Positions 9,342 through 18,095 are shown, numbered from the stretch's first letter. The stretch: DNA of 64,000 nt from Vreelandella neptunia (GCF_000712975.1 NZ_JHQL01000001.1:600625-664624); one strand, 5' to 3'. Made by a program: numbers and translations. Notes: a model not told the origin generated them from the sequence alone.

Positions 9342-10031
9342 TCAACTAGTCGGTGGAGGTGTCGGTCGTATTAAAATCTCGTTCACATCGACATGCGCGG
9401 GTTGAGAAAGTGCATAAATCACAGCGTTAGCAATATCACGATCTTCAAGTGCGTGTTCTGGCGGTTCATCAAAGAAGGGAGTATCGACCATGCCAGGCTC
9501 GATTAAGGTAACGCGCATACCTGTTCCGCGTAGTTCTTCACGCAGGTTGTAACCGATCCCCGTCACCGCCCACTTTGTGGCGCTATACATCGAGCCTGGA
9601 ATCGTGGTTCGACCAGCGGCTGAACCGGTTAACAACACATGCCCTTTGCTTCGCTTTAGCGCAGGAAGGCAGGCCTGAAGCGTTAATCCTACGCCATAAA
9701 TATTGGTCAGGATCATCTCACGCCAAGCATCGTGATCTGCACCGCTAAAGCCGCCGGGGGAGCCACCACGCCCAGCGTTTGCAAAGACTGCATCTATACG
9801 ACCAAATGTTTCAATTGCTTGATCGACCATGGCTTGCTGTTGTGTCATGTCGGTGACATCCAACGCACATGTCAGCACATTTTCCGGGCCAAGCTCTTGG
9901 GCGAGTGCGGTAAGTTTGTTGGTAGAGCGAGCGGCCAGCACTAACTTATAACCTTCACGTGAGGCTGCTCGTGCGGTGGCCGCACCAATTCCGCTTGATG
10001 CGCCAGTAATCATTAGGACACGGTGCTGCAT
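9342..10031 (-). CDS. Short-chain dehydrogenase/reductase
   Basis: 229-aa classical SDR. The cofactor motif TGASSGIG is at residues 10-16, NAG at 85-87, and the catalytic Ser137, Tyr149 and Lys153 (YSATK) are all in place; an Arg at position 36 after the second strand suggests NADP(H). After the catalytic Lys the LIEPGMVDTPFF segment is typical of the YdfG/serine 3-dehydrogenase-like group. It oxidises or reduces an alcohol/carbonyl substrate that cannot be named from sequence. It lies 82 bases beyond nasR on the same strand but its function has no obvious link to nitrate. Confidence 0.88.
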   Translation of the reverse strand: MQHRVLMITGASSGIGAATARAASREGYKLVLAARSTNKLTALAQELGPENVLTCALDVTDMTQQQAMVDQAIETFGRIDAVFANAGRGGSPGGFSGADHDAWREMILTNIYGVGLTLQACLPALKRSKGHVLLTGSAAGRTTIPGSMYSATKWAVTGIGYNLREELRGTGMRVTLIEPGMVDTPFFDEPPEHALEDRDIANAVIYALSQPAHVDVNEILIRPTPPPTS

Positions 10032-10113
10032 AGCGTGTGCTCCTAGCTCATTTATAAAAGGGGAGCTATTAGAATGGCTAATTGGTCACCGTGTTGCAAA
10101 TGGGCTGTTTAAG

Positions 10114-11436
10114 CTAGTGTGTGTGCTTTTCTTCTTTGCGTTTCAGCATAGAAGATAGGTCGAGTATCGATTGCGCCATATCGGCCATGCTTTTGCTTTG
10201 ATCCATCGATGTCTTACGCAAAAATCGGTAGGCTTCTTCTTCGGTCATTGCCTGGTACGCCATGATAAGCCCTTTAGCACGTTCAATCAGCTTACGTTCA
10301 CGCAATGCTTTGCGGGTACTTTCCAGCTCATCACTAAGGCCTTGAAGGTGGCTTGATTGGGCGTGGGCAAGCTCAATCAATGAACGCCCTAATGGTGATG
10401 TTAAGGCGCTGGCGGTTAACTCACCTAGTGGTTGACTGTCGCTTAAGGCTAGGAGTTGTTCACACGGAGCGAGTGGGGATTTCCCTTGAGGTGTTTCAGC
10501 TTGCTCTAAGGCTGATTGGACCTGTGTAATTTTTTGATGGCATAACGCCGTTAATTGACTATTTAGGGTGTCCTCAACGGTTTTAATACTATCGATACGT
10601 AACGTTGTCAGTTCGTACCATGTTTCGCCCAGCGCTTTGTCTGTGTGTGCTTTGTCTGTGTATGTGTCGTCTATGGAGGCTTTTTGTTGGGGGTGGCGGT
10701 GAGGATGGTGGCAAGTATGATAAGCAGTGTTACGCAGTTGTTGAATCCCTGCGAGTGTCCTCGGCGAGAGAGCCTGTTCCCAAGCGCGCAGAGCCTCAGC
10801 AGAGGCAAACTCTTCAAAAGTAGCAAAGCAGCGCTGTTGATCGCGGACTAATCGGCTCAGCAGTTCGCGGTGAGCGTCGTCAAAATGCCCTTGGGTAAAG
10901 CCAAAGGCACCGCAGGCACGTTCTTGTCCAGCCAGTTCTTTACCTTGCATCAAATGAAAAATAGCCACCAGTGCGCGAGTGATATCCGGGTCTGCCGAGG
11001 TATCTGCTGCTTCAAAGACAATGGCAAGAAGGCCACTAATGAGGTGATTAAGTGCTTGTGTTGCCGCATCAGGTGAAACAGCAAACGAATGGATCGCTTG
11101 CCGCAGCGTGTCCAGGTCGTCCAGGGCAAGCCAAACCGCAGCGACTCTTCTGATTAAGCGTGCTGCTGCCTGTGGCCGCGCTTCTTTGGTTAATGCTTCT
11201 AATCGCTGGCGCATAACCGCTTCGGCTACTTGGCTACGCTCTACATACTCCTTGCGCCGAGTGGCAAACCGCTTACCTTTAGAGACAAGGTAAATCGTTG
11301 ATGCCCCTCGCTCACGTTGGAGCGCATGAATAAAACCACTAATGTCGCCAACGATCTCTGAGGTGGTGGCTAAATGGTGCAGACTGTCGATATCGCATCG
11401 AAGGGCAGTTAAGAGTAGCTGTTGGGCTGAAGACAT
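10114..11436 (-). CDS. nasR: NasR-type nitrate/nitrite-responsive transcription antiterminator (NIT + ANTAR)
   Basis: 440 aa from ATG at 11436 (MSSAQQ), which has AAGGA with good spacing; a start 26 codons earlier (11514) overlaps the narK stop as TAATG but has no ribosome site. The N-terminal three quarters is a helical nitrate/nitrite-sensing NIT domain, with the ALQRERGASTIYL signature near residue 38. The last 60 residues form an ANTAR RNA-binding domain (LRERKLIERAKGLIMAYQ followed by EEEAYRFLRKTSM). In Klebsiella, NasR bound to nitrate or nitrite lets polymerase read through a leader terminator of the nas operon. Here the gene directly follows the nitrate transporter whose leader carries matching RNA hairpins. 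Confidence 0.92.
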   Translation of the reverse strand: MSSAQQLLLTALRCDIDSLHHLATTSEIVGDISGFIHALQRERGASTIYLVSKGKRFATRRKEYVERSQVAEAVMRQRLEALTKEARPQAAARLIRRVAAVWLALDDLDTLRQAIHSFAVSPDAATQALNHLISGLLAIVFEAADTSADPDITRALVAIFHLMQGKELAGQERACGAFGFTQGHFDDAHRELLSRLVRDQQRCFATFEEFASAEALRAWEQALSPRTLAGIQQLRNTAYHTCHHPHRHPQQKASIDDTYTDKAHTDKALGETWYELTTLRIDSIKTVEDTLNSQLTALCHQKITQVQSALEQAETPQGKSPLAPCEQLLALSDSQPLGELTASALTSPLGRSLIELAHAQSSHLQGLSDELESTRKALRERKLIERAKGLIMAYQAMTEEEAYRFLRKTSMDQSKSMADMAQSILDLSSMLKRKEEKHTH

Positions 11437-11471
11437 AATCGTTTCCTTTAACTCCCCGCCTGAGATGAAAG

Positions 11472-11503
11472 CCCCTCTATGGTGTGAAGCGCCTACAGAG
11501 GGG
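11472..11503 (-). other. Intercistronic hairpin between narK and nasR
   Basis: Arms CCCCTCT and AGAGGGG (7 bp, extendable by G-U and U-A pairs on the transcript) enclose an 18-base loop just after the narK stop. There is no T-run behind it, so it is more likely an mRNA processing or stability element that uncouples nasR from narK levels than a terminator. Confidence 0.55.
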
Positions 11504-11513
11504 TAAGTAGACA

Positions 11514-12866
11514 TTAGCGTAGTGAAAGTGCGCCTGCGTTCGTATCATCGCCGACTGCATCACGATAGGCTGTTGCTTCTTCGGTTTCTGTTGCATCGCT
11601 AAAACGGACTACCAGCACGCACGAAGCGAGTACTAAGACGGTAATGCCAAGATAAAAAAGCCCTTCTTGGTAACTAAGGCTTTCACTACGGAATAAAAAA
11701 GCGGCAGAGACAGCACCGACATTGCCACCTGCTCCCACGATACCGGCGACTGCCCCCAGTGCTTTTTTATTGATGAAGGGCACCACGCCAAAGGTTGCCC
11801 CTTCGGCCATCTGCACAAATAGACTAAATACCAGCATGATGCCGATTGCGAGGCTTAAAATATGCATTTGTGAGAAGGCAATAAGCGCGATGCCTTCACA
11901 CAGCAGGGCGATAAATAGCCAGCGTACGCGCCCCTTTAAACCGCCTTGCTTGGCGAATAGGTCTGAAAAGACACCGCCAAGAGTACGGGCGAAAATATTC
12001 ATCAGGCCAAATAAACCTGCGATTAACCCAGCGGTTGCCAGGGTCAGGTCAAACTTGTCGAAGAAGTAAATAGCGGCAATATTGTTGATGGTTAGCTCAA
12101 CGCCAAAGCAGAGACCATAAACAATAAACAGCGCCCATACGCGAATATCTTTTGCTGCGGCTAGAAAGCTTTGTACTGCGCTATTTTCACCTGTGGCTTC
12201 GGGTAGTTCACCGCGGGCACGCAGCTCGCTAAAGTTGCCATCGGGGGCGTCTTGGGTAAACAGCCAATAGCCAATCCCAGTAAAAAACAGCACCACACCA
12301 GGTACCACCATGGCAAGACGCCACCCCAGCGTTTCACTGACGCCAAGCATTAGCAAACCCGAAAAAATTAACGGCATTAGGATTTGTGTTGTTCCACCGC
12401 CCAAGTTTCCCCAGCCAGCACTGGTGGCGTTGGCGGTGCCAACCACATTCGGCGCAAACATCATCGTGGTGTGATATTGGGTAATTACAAAAGACGCGCC
12501 GATGGCACCGATGGCTAAACGAGCGAGTAAGAAAGTTTCAAAGCTATTGGCAAAACCTATACCCATGACCGGCACGGCCCCCAGCATCAACAAACCGGTA
12601 TAGGTTTTACGAGGTCCAATTTTGTCGCACAGCACGCCAATGAGCAGGCGGACAATAACGGTAATAGCAACGGAGGCAATAATGGTATTGCCGATCTGGG
12701 TTTGAGTGAGTGATAAATCTTCACGGACCACTGCCATCAAGGGAGCGATACCAAACCAGCCAAAAAAGCAGATATGGAACGCGAACCATGAGAAGTGGAA
12801 AGCACGCATTTGAGGAGTAGAAAAATTTAGTAGCCGGATGCGGTTAGCTTTATTGCGAATGTCCAT
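11514..12866 (-). CDS. narK: NarK/NasA-type nitrate/nitrite transporter (MFS)
   Basis: 450 aa from ATG at 12866, which has GAGG 8 bases upstream; the open frame continues 50 codons further but that stretch is the regulatory leader. Twelve-helix major facilitator protein. The nitrate-porter signature AGWGNLGGG is at residues 150-158, and a second glycine-rich copy GIVGAGGNVGAVSAA lies in the C-terminal half. A charged central loop joins the halves. It imports nitrate and/or exchanges nitrite at the inner membrane. Cotranscribed with nasR downstream, so its expression should follow nitrogen status and nitrate. The reductase genes are not in this window. Confidence 0.93.
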   Translation of the reverse strand: MDIRNKANRIRLLNFSTPQMRAFHFSWFAFHICFFGWFGIAPLMAVVREDLSLTQTQIGNTIIASVAITVIVRLLIGVLCDKIGPRKTYTGLLMLGAVPVMGIGFANSFETFLLARLAIGAIGASFVITQYHTTMMFAPNVVGTANATSAGWGNLGGGTTQILMPLIFSGLLMLGVSETLGWRLAMVVPGVVLFFTGIGYWLFTQDAPDGNFSELRARGELPEATGENSAVQSFLAAAKDIRVWALFIVYGLCFGVELTINNIAAIYFFDKFDLTLATAGLIAGLFGLMNIFARTLGGVFSDLFAKQGGLKGRVRWLFIALLCEGIALIAFSQMHILSLAIGIMLVFSLFVQMAEGATFGVVPFINKKALGAVAGIVGAGGNVGAVSAAFLFRSESLSYQEGLFYLGITVLVLASCVLVVRFSDATETEEATAYRDAVGDDTNAGALSLR

Positions 12867-12910
12867 GGATGGCCTCACAGAGCAAGCATAATACGAGTGG
12901 GTCAAAACAG

Positions 12911-12928
12911 GCGCTTTTAAAAAAGCAC
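12911..12928 (-). terminator. Leader attenuator stem upstream of narK
   Basis: On the narK transcript an 18-base segment folds into a 7-bp stem with a 4-base loop, followed by CTGTTTTG. The stem is AU-rich and the T-run interrupted, so it is a modest terminator, consistent with a regulated attenuator that NasR would overcome. Confidence 0.5.
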
Positions 12929-12947
12929 TATGTTGTTGACGAGAACA

Positions 12948-12987
12948 TGCCTTCGCCATTGAAGGGCAGGTTCGACGCACTCGTACC
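12948..12987 (-). promoter_or_regulatory. Tandem ANTAR-type hexaloop hairpins in the narK leader
   Basis: Two adjacent hairpins lie about 30 bases after the predicted transcript start. P1 (12987 to 12969) has arms GGTACG and CGAACC with one A-A mismatch and loop AGTGCG plus a bulged T. P2 (12965 to 12950) has a perfect 5-bp stem CCTTC/GAAGG and loop AATGGC. Both six-base loops have A at position 1 and G at position 4, the defining features of ANTAR protein targets. The downstream attenuator stem (12911-12928) and the adjacent ANTAR gene nasR complete the picture. Confidence 0.75.
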
Positions 12988-13029
12988 CGTTGGGCCTGGT
13001 CCACGCCTACCATCATTTAGTAAGAGTGA

Positions 13030-13045
13030 AGCAATTAGTTCGCCA
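13030..13045 (-). promoter_or_regulatory. Sigma-54 (-24/-12) promoter of narK-nasR
   Basis: Read on the minus strand the site is TGGCGAACTAATTGCT, matching the sigma-54 consensus at the invariant GG and GC with correct spacing, and at TGGC and TTGCT overall. Transcription should start near 13019, giving a leader of about 150 bases before narK. Sigma-54 control is usual for nitrate assimilation genes under NtrC. Confidence 0.65.
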
Positions 13046-13121
13046 TAAGACAGTTTTGCAAATAAAGTCAGGGAGTTATTTTACGTGTGATGGATAGGAA
13101 GTTTGCTATGTACGTTGCTGA

Positions 13122-13138
13122 TGCACCACAGTGATACA
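13122..13138. promoter_or_regulatory. NtrC-like enhancer site
   Basis: The 17-base site begins with a perfect half TGCACCA and has a 5-of-7 match (TGATACA for TGGTGCA) in the other half of the NtrC palindrome. It lies about 110 bases upstream of the predicted sigma-54 start, the usual enhancer distance. The remaining 150 bases of this 306-base gap show nothing else clear. Confidence 0.5.
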
Positions 13139-13172
13139 GTTATGGCACAGATGTGCGACATGTGGGTGCCGG

Positions 13173-14192
13173 TTAGTCGTGTAAATAAACAGCATCAATA
13201 TCCAGCGTTGAACGCTCACCAATCGCGTCAAAGTGCGTTTCTAACCAGCGCTCGGCAGCAGCGCGACCTTGTTCAAACAGATAACATAGAAATGCCCACT
13301 CTGAGTTCATTTTGCTCGATACTGAGAGATCCTCCAGCGCCTGTTCACCACTAATGCGGTGGAAGAGCGCTTGCTGATAGCAGTTTTCTATTCCTTGCTC
13401 ATCTAGTGTGCGTTTGAGCAGTGCAATCATGCGTATTTCTTTAATCAGGGCTGAATTAAAGGTGATTTCGTTGAGGCGGTTCATGATGGCTGAGGCAGAG
13501 GTAGGTACTTCTTCCCTGCTAATAGGGTTAATTTGTACCAGCAGAATGTCTCGGGCACTACACTCCTCCATTAACGGAAATAGCGCAGGGTTGCCCATAT
13601 AGCCGCCATCCCAATACGCCTCGCCTTCTATCTCAACAGCTTGAAATACAAAAGGCAGGCAAGCAGAGGCCATGACCGCATCTACACTCATTTCTTCGCG
13701 GCGAAAAACGCGCTGTTTTCCGGTGCGAACGTTAGTAGCTGTCACAAATAGCTTAAGCTGCTCACAGCGCCTGACACGTTCAAAATCAATATGTTCGGCG
13801 ACAATATCGCGTAATGGATTAATATTAAGAGGGTTCAGTTGGTAGGGGGAGACTAGGCGGCTTAAAAGATCCATGGCCACATAACCTGGTGAATGATCGA
13901 GAGACCAGTTACCGGTCAGCACGTCTAGTGGTGAGCGACGAATTGGACTTGCCATACCCGCTCGGCTAACCGCTTTCCAAAACTGGTGCAGCGCTTGGCG
14001 AGCTGTCTCTTTGTTACCGCGGGTAAGGGCATCTGCCATGACCACACCGTTCATCGCACCAGCGCTTGTGCCACTGATGCCTTCAATGTCGATACGGTCG
14101 TCTTCAAGCAATCGATCGATAACCCCCCAAGTGTAAGCGCCGTGGGCACCTCCGCCCTGTAAGGCAAGGTCTATCTTTTTGATCTGCGACAT
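13173..14192 (-). CDS. Patatin-like phospholipase
   Basis: 339 aa from ATG 14192 (a GTG sits one codon earlier; CAGGGA precedes both). The patatin elements are complete: oxyanion glycines GGGAHG at 13-18, nucleophile Ser43 in GTSAG, and Asp195 in WDGG, the Ser-Asp dyad of bacterial patatins. No signal peptide or membrane segment, so cytosolic or membrane-associated lipid acyl hydrolase activity is expected. A RssA-like or poly(3-hydroxyalkanoate)-associated role is possible; the gene stands alone, so its physiological substrate is not indicated. Confidence 0.9.
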   Translation of the reverse strand: MSQIKKIDLALQGGGAHGAYTWGVIDRLLEDDRIDIEGISGTSAGAMNGVVMADALTRGNKETARQALHQFWKAVSRAGMASPIRRSPLDVLTGNWSLDHSPGYVAMDLLSRLVSPYQLNPLNINPLRDIVAEHIDFERVRRCEQLKLFVTATNVRTGKQRVFRREEMSVDAVMASACLPFVFQAVEIEGEAYWDGGYMGNPALFPLMEECSARDILLVQINPISREEVPTSASAIMNRLNEITFNSALIKEIRMIALLKRTLDEQGIENCYQQALFHRISGEQALEDLSVSSKMNSEWAFLCYLFEQGRAAAERWLETHFDAIGERSTLDIDAVYLHD

Positions 14193-14313
14193 CACTTTTC
14201 CCTGCTGAGTGGGTGATTAAATGCGGTAACCCACCCAGCATGGCATAAAAGCATGTGTTTAGTGTATGCCAGTTAAAAAGGTGTACATCACCAAAAGACC
14301 CTAGAGCGCGATG

Positions 14314-15411
14314 TTAAGGAGAATCTGCTAAGGGTGAGGAGTGGCCTATGGCAAGAGGGGTCTCATAAACGGCATGCTCCATCAATTTATCAAGCTGTAG
14401 TGCTAGCTGACTGCTGGCCTCTTCCATCATGGCTAGCGCTGCAAGCTGACCATTATGGTCACCTTGGCGGGCAAACGTGAGGGCATCCAAACCGCTTTCA
14501 TGAAAACGCTTATGGGGAGCAGCTAATGCCTTATAAGCTTGCGTGTACTGGTAGCGACGACCATCCCCTGTAAGGCACCAGTGACTAAGTGAGCAGTGCT
14601 GGTGATCCTCTAGGCTCTCTTCAAAGTGGGCTGAAAGTAGCTGCTTATAAAGGCGGCTTTTCCATACTGCATGCTCAAGTTTGGCGGCGTGCAAGTAAGC
14701 AGTGGTTGTACTGTGGTGGATGACTTTATACATGTGGCGTGATTGGTCTATCAACTGCTCAATGACATGTTCTGCTGATTGGGCGGCACTGGTTAAAGCC
14801 TTTATTTCCTGCTGCTGATAGTCACGGATCTTGGCATCTTCGATAACGTGTGATGCGGTGCGCTCAATCCATTGCGCTAGCTGGTGTGCTAATTGTTGGG
14901 AGTGTTCAGATAGCTCTTGCAAATCCTTAACAATCGCTGGCATGCCTGCCGGTTGTTCATGGAAGTGGGCGACTTCCAAGGCCGCAGTGATAGCTAATGC
15001 TTTTGTATGGCCTGCGTTATGCGCTAATTCACTACTTAGCTGACGTATATCGTGAAAGGCTTGTTCCGTCACTAACGAAGATGATAAGTACGCGTCTGTT
15101 TGCTGGCAGCGTTGCCGGTGTTGTTGCAATGTTTGTGCGGTTTGCTCGGCTATGTGGAGACGGCTAAAGGTGTCGGTGAGAGTGGATTGTTCGGTGGCAA
15201 GATGCTGAGCGTGGACTTCTACGCCTTTGCTCAACGAGCAAAGCATATCTGCACCTCTGGCCTGAAGCATGCTGAGTGACTCAATCGGCGTCATCAAGCT
15301 GATTGCACGGCAACCTTGACGTTTTTTTTCAGCTTCTAGCTGGGCATTCAACGCTGCCACTTCTTGTTCAAGGCGATGGATGGTTTGATAAGGGTGCATA
15401 AAAGCAAACAT
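14314..15411 (-). CDS. Soluble degenerate methyl-accepting-like protein with C-terminal CZB zinc domain
   Basis: 365 aa from ATG 15411 (CAGG 9 bases upstream; an earlier ATG at 15441 has no site). No membrane segment. Residues 10-30 and 60-100 look coiled-coil. Residues 120-172 can be laid on the signalling tip of chemoreceptors (ALAITAALEVAHFHEQPAGM against LALNAAIEAARAGEQGRGF), but key tip residues have drifted, including EVR to DLQ. The C-terminus (about 235-310) resembles the chemoreceptor zinc-binding CZB domain, with His247, Cys273 and His300/His304 as likely ligands. It may sense zinc or hypochlorous acid without coupling to CheA. No che genes are nearby. Confidence 0.7.
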   Translation of the reverse strand: MFAFMHPYQTIHRLEQEVAALNAQLEAEKKRQGCRAISLMTPIESLSMLQARGADMLCSLSKGVEVHAQHLATEQSTLTDTFSRLHIAEQTAQTLQQHRQRCQQTDAYLSSSLVTEQAFHDIRQLSSELAHNAGHTKALAITAALEVAHFHEQPAGMPAIVKDLQELSEHSQQLAHQLAQWIERTASHVIEDAKIRDYQQQEIKALTSAAQSAEHVIEQLIDQSRHMYKVIHHSTTTAYLHAAKLEHAVWKSRLYKQLLSAHFEESLEDHQHCSLSHWCLTGDGRRYQYTQAYKALAAPHKRFHESGLDALTFARQGDHNGQLAALAMMEEASSQLALQLDKLMEHAVYETPLAIGHSSPLADSP

Positions 15412-15628
15412 GGCTAGTACCTGCGAACGAGTCAATAGCATTGTGATGTTTTGTCACAAAGTATTGCAGGTGGTTGCCATGAGCGCCGTACTTACGGTCT
15501 ATTAATGATAAAAACCAGTCTCTTGCGATTTTTGGGTATAGGTTTCTTAATGTCTGTGGTTCAGACTTAAAGCCCAGCCTTTCTGAGCAGTTGGCGTGTC
15601 CTTTCTGACATTGCGCCAATATCCACTA

Positions 15629-16354
15629 TCAGCGTTGAGCCAAGTGATGAGCCCTATCGTTTGGACAACGTAGAAACTGTGATGTCGCTAACCACTCTTC
15701 ATCAGGGTAGTAGGCAAACACATACTGGTTCTCTTTCAAGCTATCAATAAGCGGATACGTGATATCTTCACGCACGGCTGGGCAGCCGTGGCTACGTCCT
15801 AGCCTACCGGTTTGGGTAATAAAATCGTCGCTAACGTAGTCAGCGCCATGGATCACGATCGCTCGTTCGAATGCGAGGTCATTCACCGCAGGCTCTAAGC
15901 CATCCAAGCGCAGCGAATAGCCATTACGCCCATAGTAACTATTCATTGTGCGAAAGAGACCGATACTGGATTGATGGCTTTCAGGAATATTGGAAAACAC
16001 CTCAGCCACCGCATCCCCAGAACCTTGTCCATGGGAAACAAGCTCTTCAAATAGCAGTGTATGCTGATGTAGATCGAAAACCCACATACGTGGCTCGGTG
16101 GAGGGTAGCGAGTAGTCAATGACGGCTAAACGCTCAGCGTCAGGATCGGCGCAACTAAGTGACTGAGCAGCGAGCCGAAGTGCTTCTGGCGTCGCCGTTG
16201 GCGCTAGTTGCAGTAATTGATGATGTAAAGGAGAAACGCCGGGAGGCGCTGCAGAAGCGACCTGAGCAAAAAAGCTAGCAGCCTGTAAAGGAAGGCTCAA
16301 TAACACCAGTGGAAGCGATAAAACGATGGTAGAGGCGCGTAAGCAAAAAGACAT
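15629..16354 (-). CDS. Murein L,D-transpeptidase catalytic-domain protein (YkuD_2 type)
   Basis: 241 aa from ATG 16354, chosen because it places a signal peptide (hydrophobic 9-23, cleavage after LQA) at the N-terminus; CAGGG lies about 10 bases upstream. The catalytic region has His169 (VIHGADYVSDDF) and the nucleophile in SHGCPAVRED (His189, Cys191), the pattern of the YkuD_2 family rather than the ErfK type. It should act in the periplasm on peptidoglycan tetrapeptides. Divergent from a second L,D-transpeptidase whose start is only 100 bases away, so both may share a control region. Confidence 0.85.
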   Translation of the reverse strand: MSFCLRASTIVLSLPLVLLSLPLQAASFFAQVASAAPPGVSPLHHQLLQLAPTATPEALRLAAQSLSCADPDAERLAVIDYSLPSTEPRMWVFDLHQHTLLFEELVSHGQGSGDAVAEVFSNIPESHQSSIGLFRTMNSYYGRNGYSLRLDGLEPAVNDLAFERAIVIHGADYVSDDFITQTGRLGRSHGCPAVREDITYPLIDSLKENQYVFAYYPDEEWLATSQFLRCPNDRAHHLAQR

Positions 16355-16454
16355 AGAGAGCAACCCTGCAATAGATATCGACGAAGGAGACATGTAAACG
16401 GCTATGATAAACAAAGACAGCGAACAGCGATGAATAGTAACGCAAGGAGGAGCG

Positions 16455-18095
16455 ATGAACGAGACAACGTTAATAAGACGATGGGCGATAGGGATGGCCC
16501 TATGTCTGACGCTGACCCAAGCGCCTCATCTGGTTAATAGCGCACAAGCAGAGACAGGTTCGCTTGAGCAGGTGTTAGCTCAACAAACAAAGGCGCAAAC
16601 GAATGCGTTACTGCCGATTAAGGATTTTTACCAGCAGCTAAATCAGCAGCCCGCCTGGCAAGATGTTACACATGTTGAAGCGCTGGTGAAGGCGTTAAAC
16701 AGTCTTGAAGACGATGGCTTAAACCCTGAGGATTACGACGCTGACAGCCTGTTAGATGCCTTTCAAGCTAGCCAACAAGCGGGGAAATTAGCGCAAGCTG
16801 ATTTTGATATTCAGGCCACGACAGCCTTGCTTTTAGCGCTTGAACATCTTTCGCGGGGCAAGGTAAATCCAAACGAGGTCGAGCCTAAATGGGATATCCC
16901 TAGGCCTGAACGTCGCTACTCGCTGTTACGCATCACCCATGCGCTGGAAAATAATGATATTCAGGGCGCACTTGACTATGTGAGGCCCTCATCATCGGAG
17001 TATGCTCAGCTACGCGAGGCACTACGTCATTACCGCACGCTGGCTGAAAAAGGTAGCGTCCCCTATTTGGCGGGCCGAGAGGAGGCGCTTCGACCAGGTG
17101 ATACCCACGAAGATGTGCAGATACTGCGACAGCGCTTGGCTTATTGGGGCGATGCTAACCTACTGGCCGCGGATAGCAATGCTTACCCAATGATTGGCGT
17201 GCAATCAGCCATTAGTGACCAGCGCACCTACGATGCGGAGTTGGAAAGGGCAGTTAGACGTTTTCAGCGTCGTCATCAGCTGCAAGAAGATGGTGTTGTG
17301 GGTGAGCGCACGCGACTTGCATTGAACACGCCACTCTCTTCGCGTATCGATCAGCTTCGTGTCAACTTAGAACGGGCTCGGTGGATTAAACCTACGCAAA
17401 CTGATGAGCCACGAGTTTGGGTTGATATTGCCGGTTATCGATTGCACTACACTCGGCCTAATGGTGAGCACTGGGATGCTCGCGTTGTGGTTGGCACACC
17501 ACGGCGCGAAACGCCGATTATCCATTCGGCGATTAGCCACTTAACCGTAAACCCTTCATGGACGATCCCGCCGACTATTATGCGTGAGGACGTGCTGCCT
17601 CAGGTAAGGCGAGACCCTGGCTATTTAGCACGGCGCAATATTCAAGTGTTAAGTTCTTCCGGTGAGCGGCTTGACGCTGATGCTATTGACTGGCAACGGC
17701 CTGGTGCTGTGATGCTGCGTCAAGTATCCGGTGGCGGTAATCCGCTAGGCCGTGTAGTGGTGCGTTTTCCCAATAGTGAAATGATCTATCTACACGATAC
17801 GCCAGCAAGAGGGTTGTTTCAGCGTGACCAGCGAGCACTAAGCTCTGGTTGTGTCCGCGTTGAAGGCGTCATGGAGTTTGCGCAGCTACTGCTTCAGGAT
17901 AGTGGTAGTCGCTATCAGCTATCTTCGTTACTTAGCAGCAGTGGAAGTGATCGTAATGTTAATCTGCCTCAGCGCATTCCTGTGGCACTGCACTACTTAA
18001 CTGCCTGGCCGAATGCCCAAGGGGAGGTTGAGTTTCGCGATGATATTTATCGCCGTGATGCCCGTTTGTTGGCTGCTCTATCACAAGCCGTCTAA
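16455..18095 (+). CDS. L,D-transpeptidase, YcbB/LdtD-like
   Basis: 546 aa. Signal peptide (hydrophobic 11-30), an N-terminal scaffold domain (about 40-200), a peptidoglycan-binding helical domain (about 212-295: DVQILRQRLAYWG ... AVRRFQRRHQLQEDGVVGERT), then the YkuD catalytic domain (about 320-480) with His447 and Cys466 in SSGCVRVE. This matches E. coli LdtD in domain order and size. LdtD makes 3-3 crosslinks in the cell wall, important under envelope stress. AAGGAGGAGCG precedes the ATG. A strong bidirectional terminator follows. Confidence 0.9.
   Translation: MNETTLIRRWAIGMALCLTLTQAPHLVNSAQAETGSLEQVLAQQTKAQTNALLPIKDFYQQLNQQPAWQDVTHVEALVKALNSLEDDGLNPEDYDADSLLDAFQASQQAGKLAQADFDIQATTALLLALEHLSRGKVNPNEVEPKWDIPRPERRYSLLRITHALENNDIQGALDYVRPSSSEYAQLREALRHYRTLAEKGSVPYLAGREEALRPGDTHEDVQILRQRLAYWGDANLLAADSNAYPMIGVQSAISDQRTYDAELERAVRRFQRRHQLQEDGVVGERTRLALNTPLSSRIDQLRVNLERARWIKPTQTDEPRVWVDIAGYRLHYTRPNGEHWDARVVVGTPRRETPIIHSAISHLTVNPSWTIPPTIMREDVLPQVRRDPGYLARRNIQVLSSSGERLDADAIDWQRPGAVMLRQVSGGGNPLGRVVVRFPNSEMIYLHDTPARGLFQRDQRALSSGCVRVEGVMEFAQLLLQDSGSRYQLSSLLSSSGSDRNVNLPQRIPVALHYLTAWPNAQGEVEFRDDIYRRDARLLAALSQAV

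Noticed and set aside
15368..15619. 83-codon minus-strand frame upstream of the CZB protein
   Set aside because: No ribosome site or recognisable protein, and it overlaps the start of the CZB gene.
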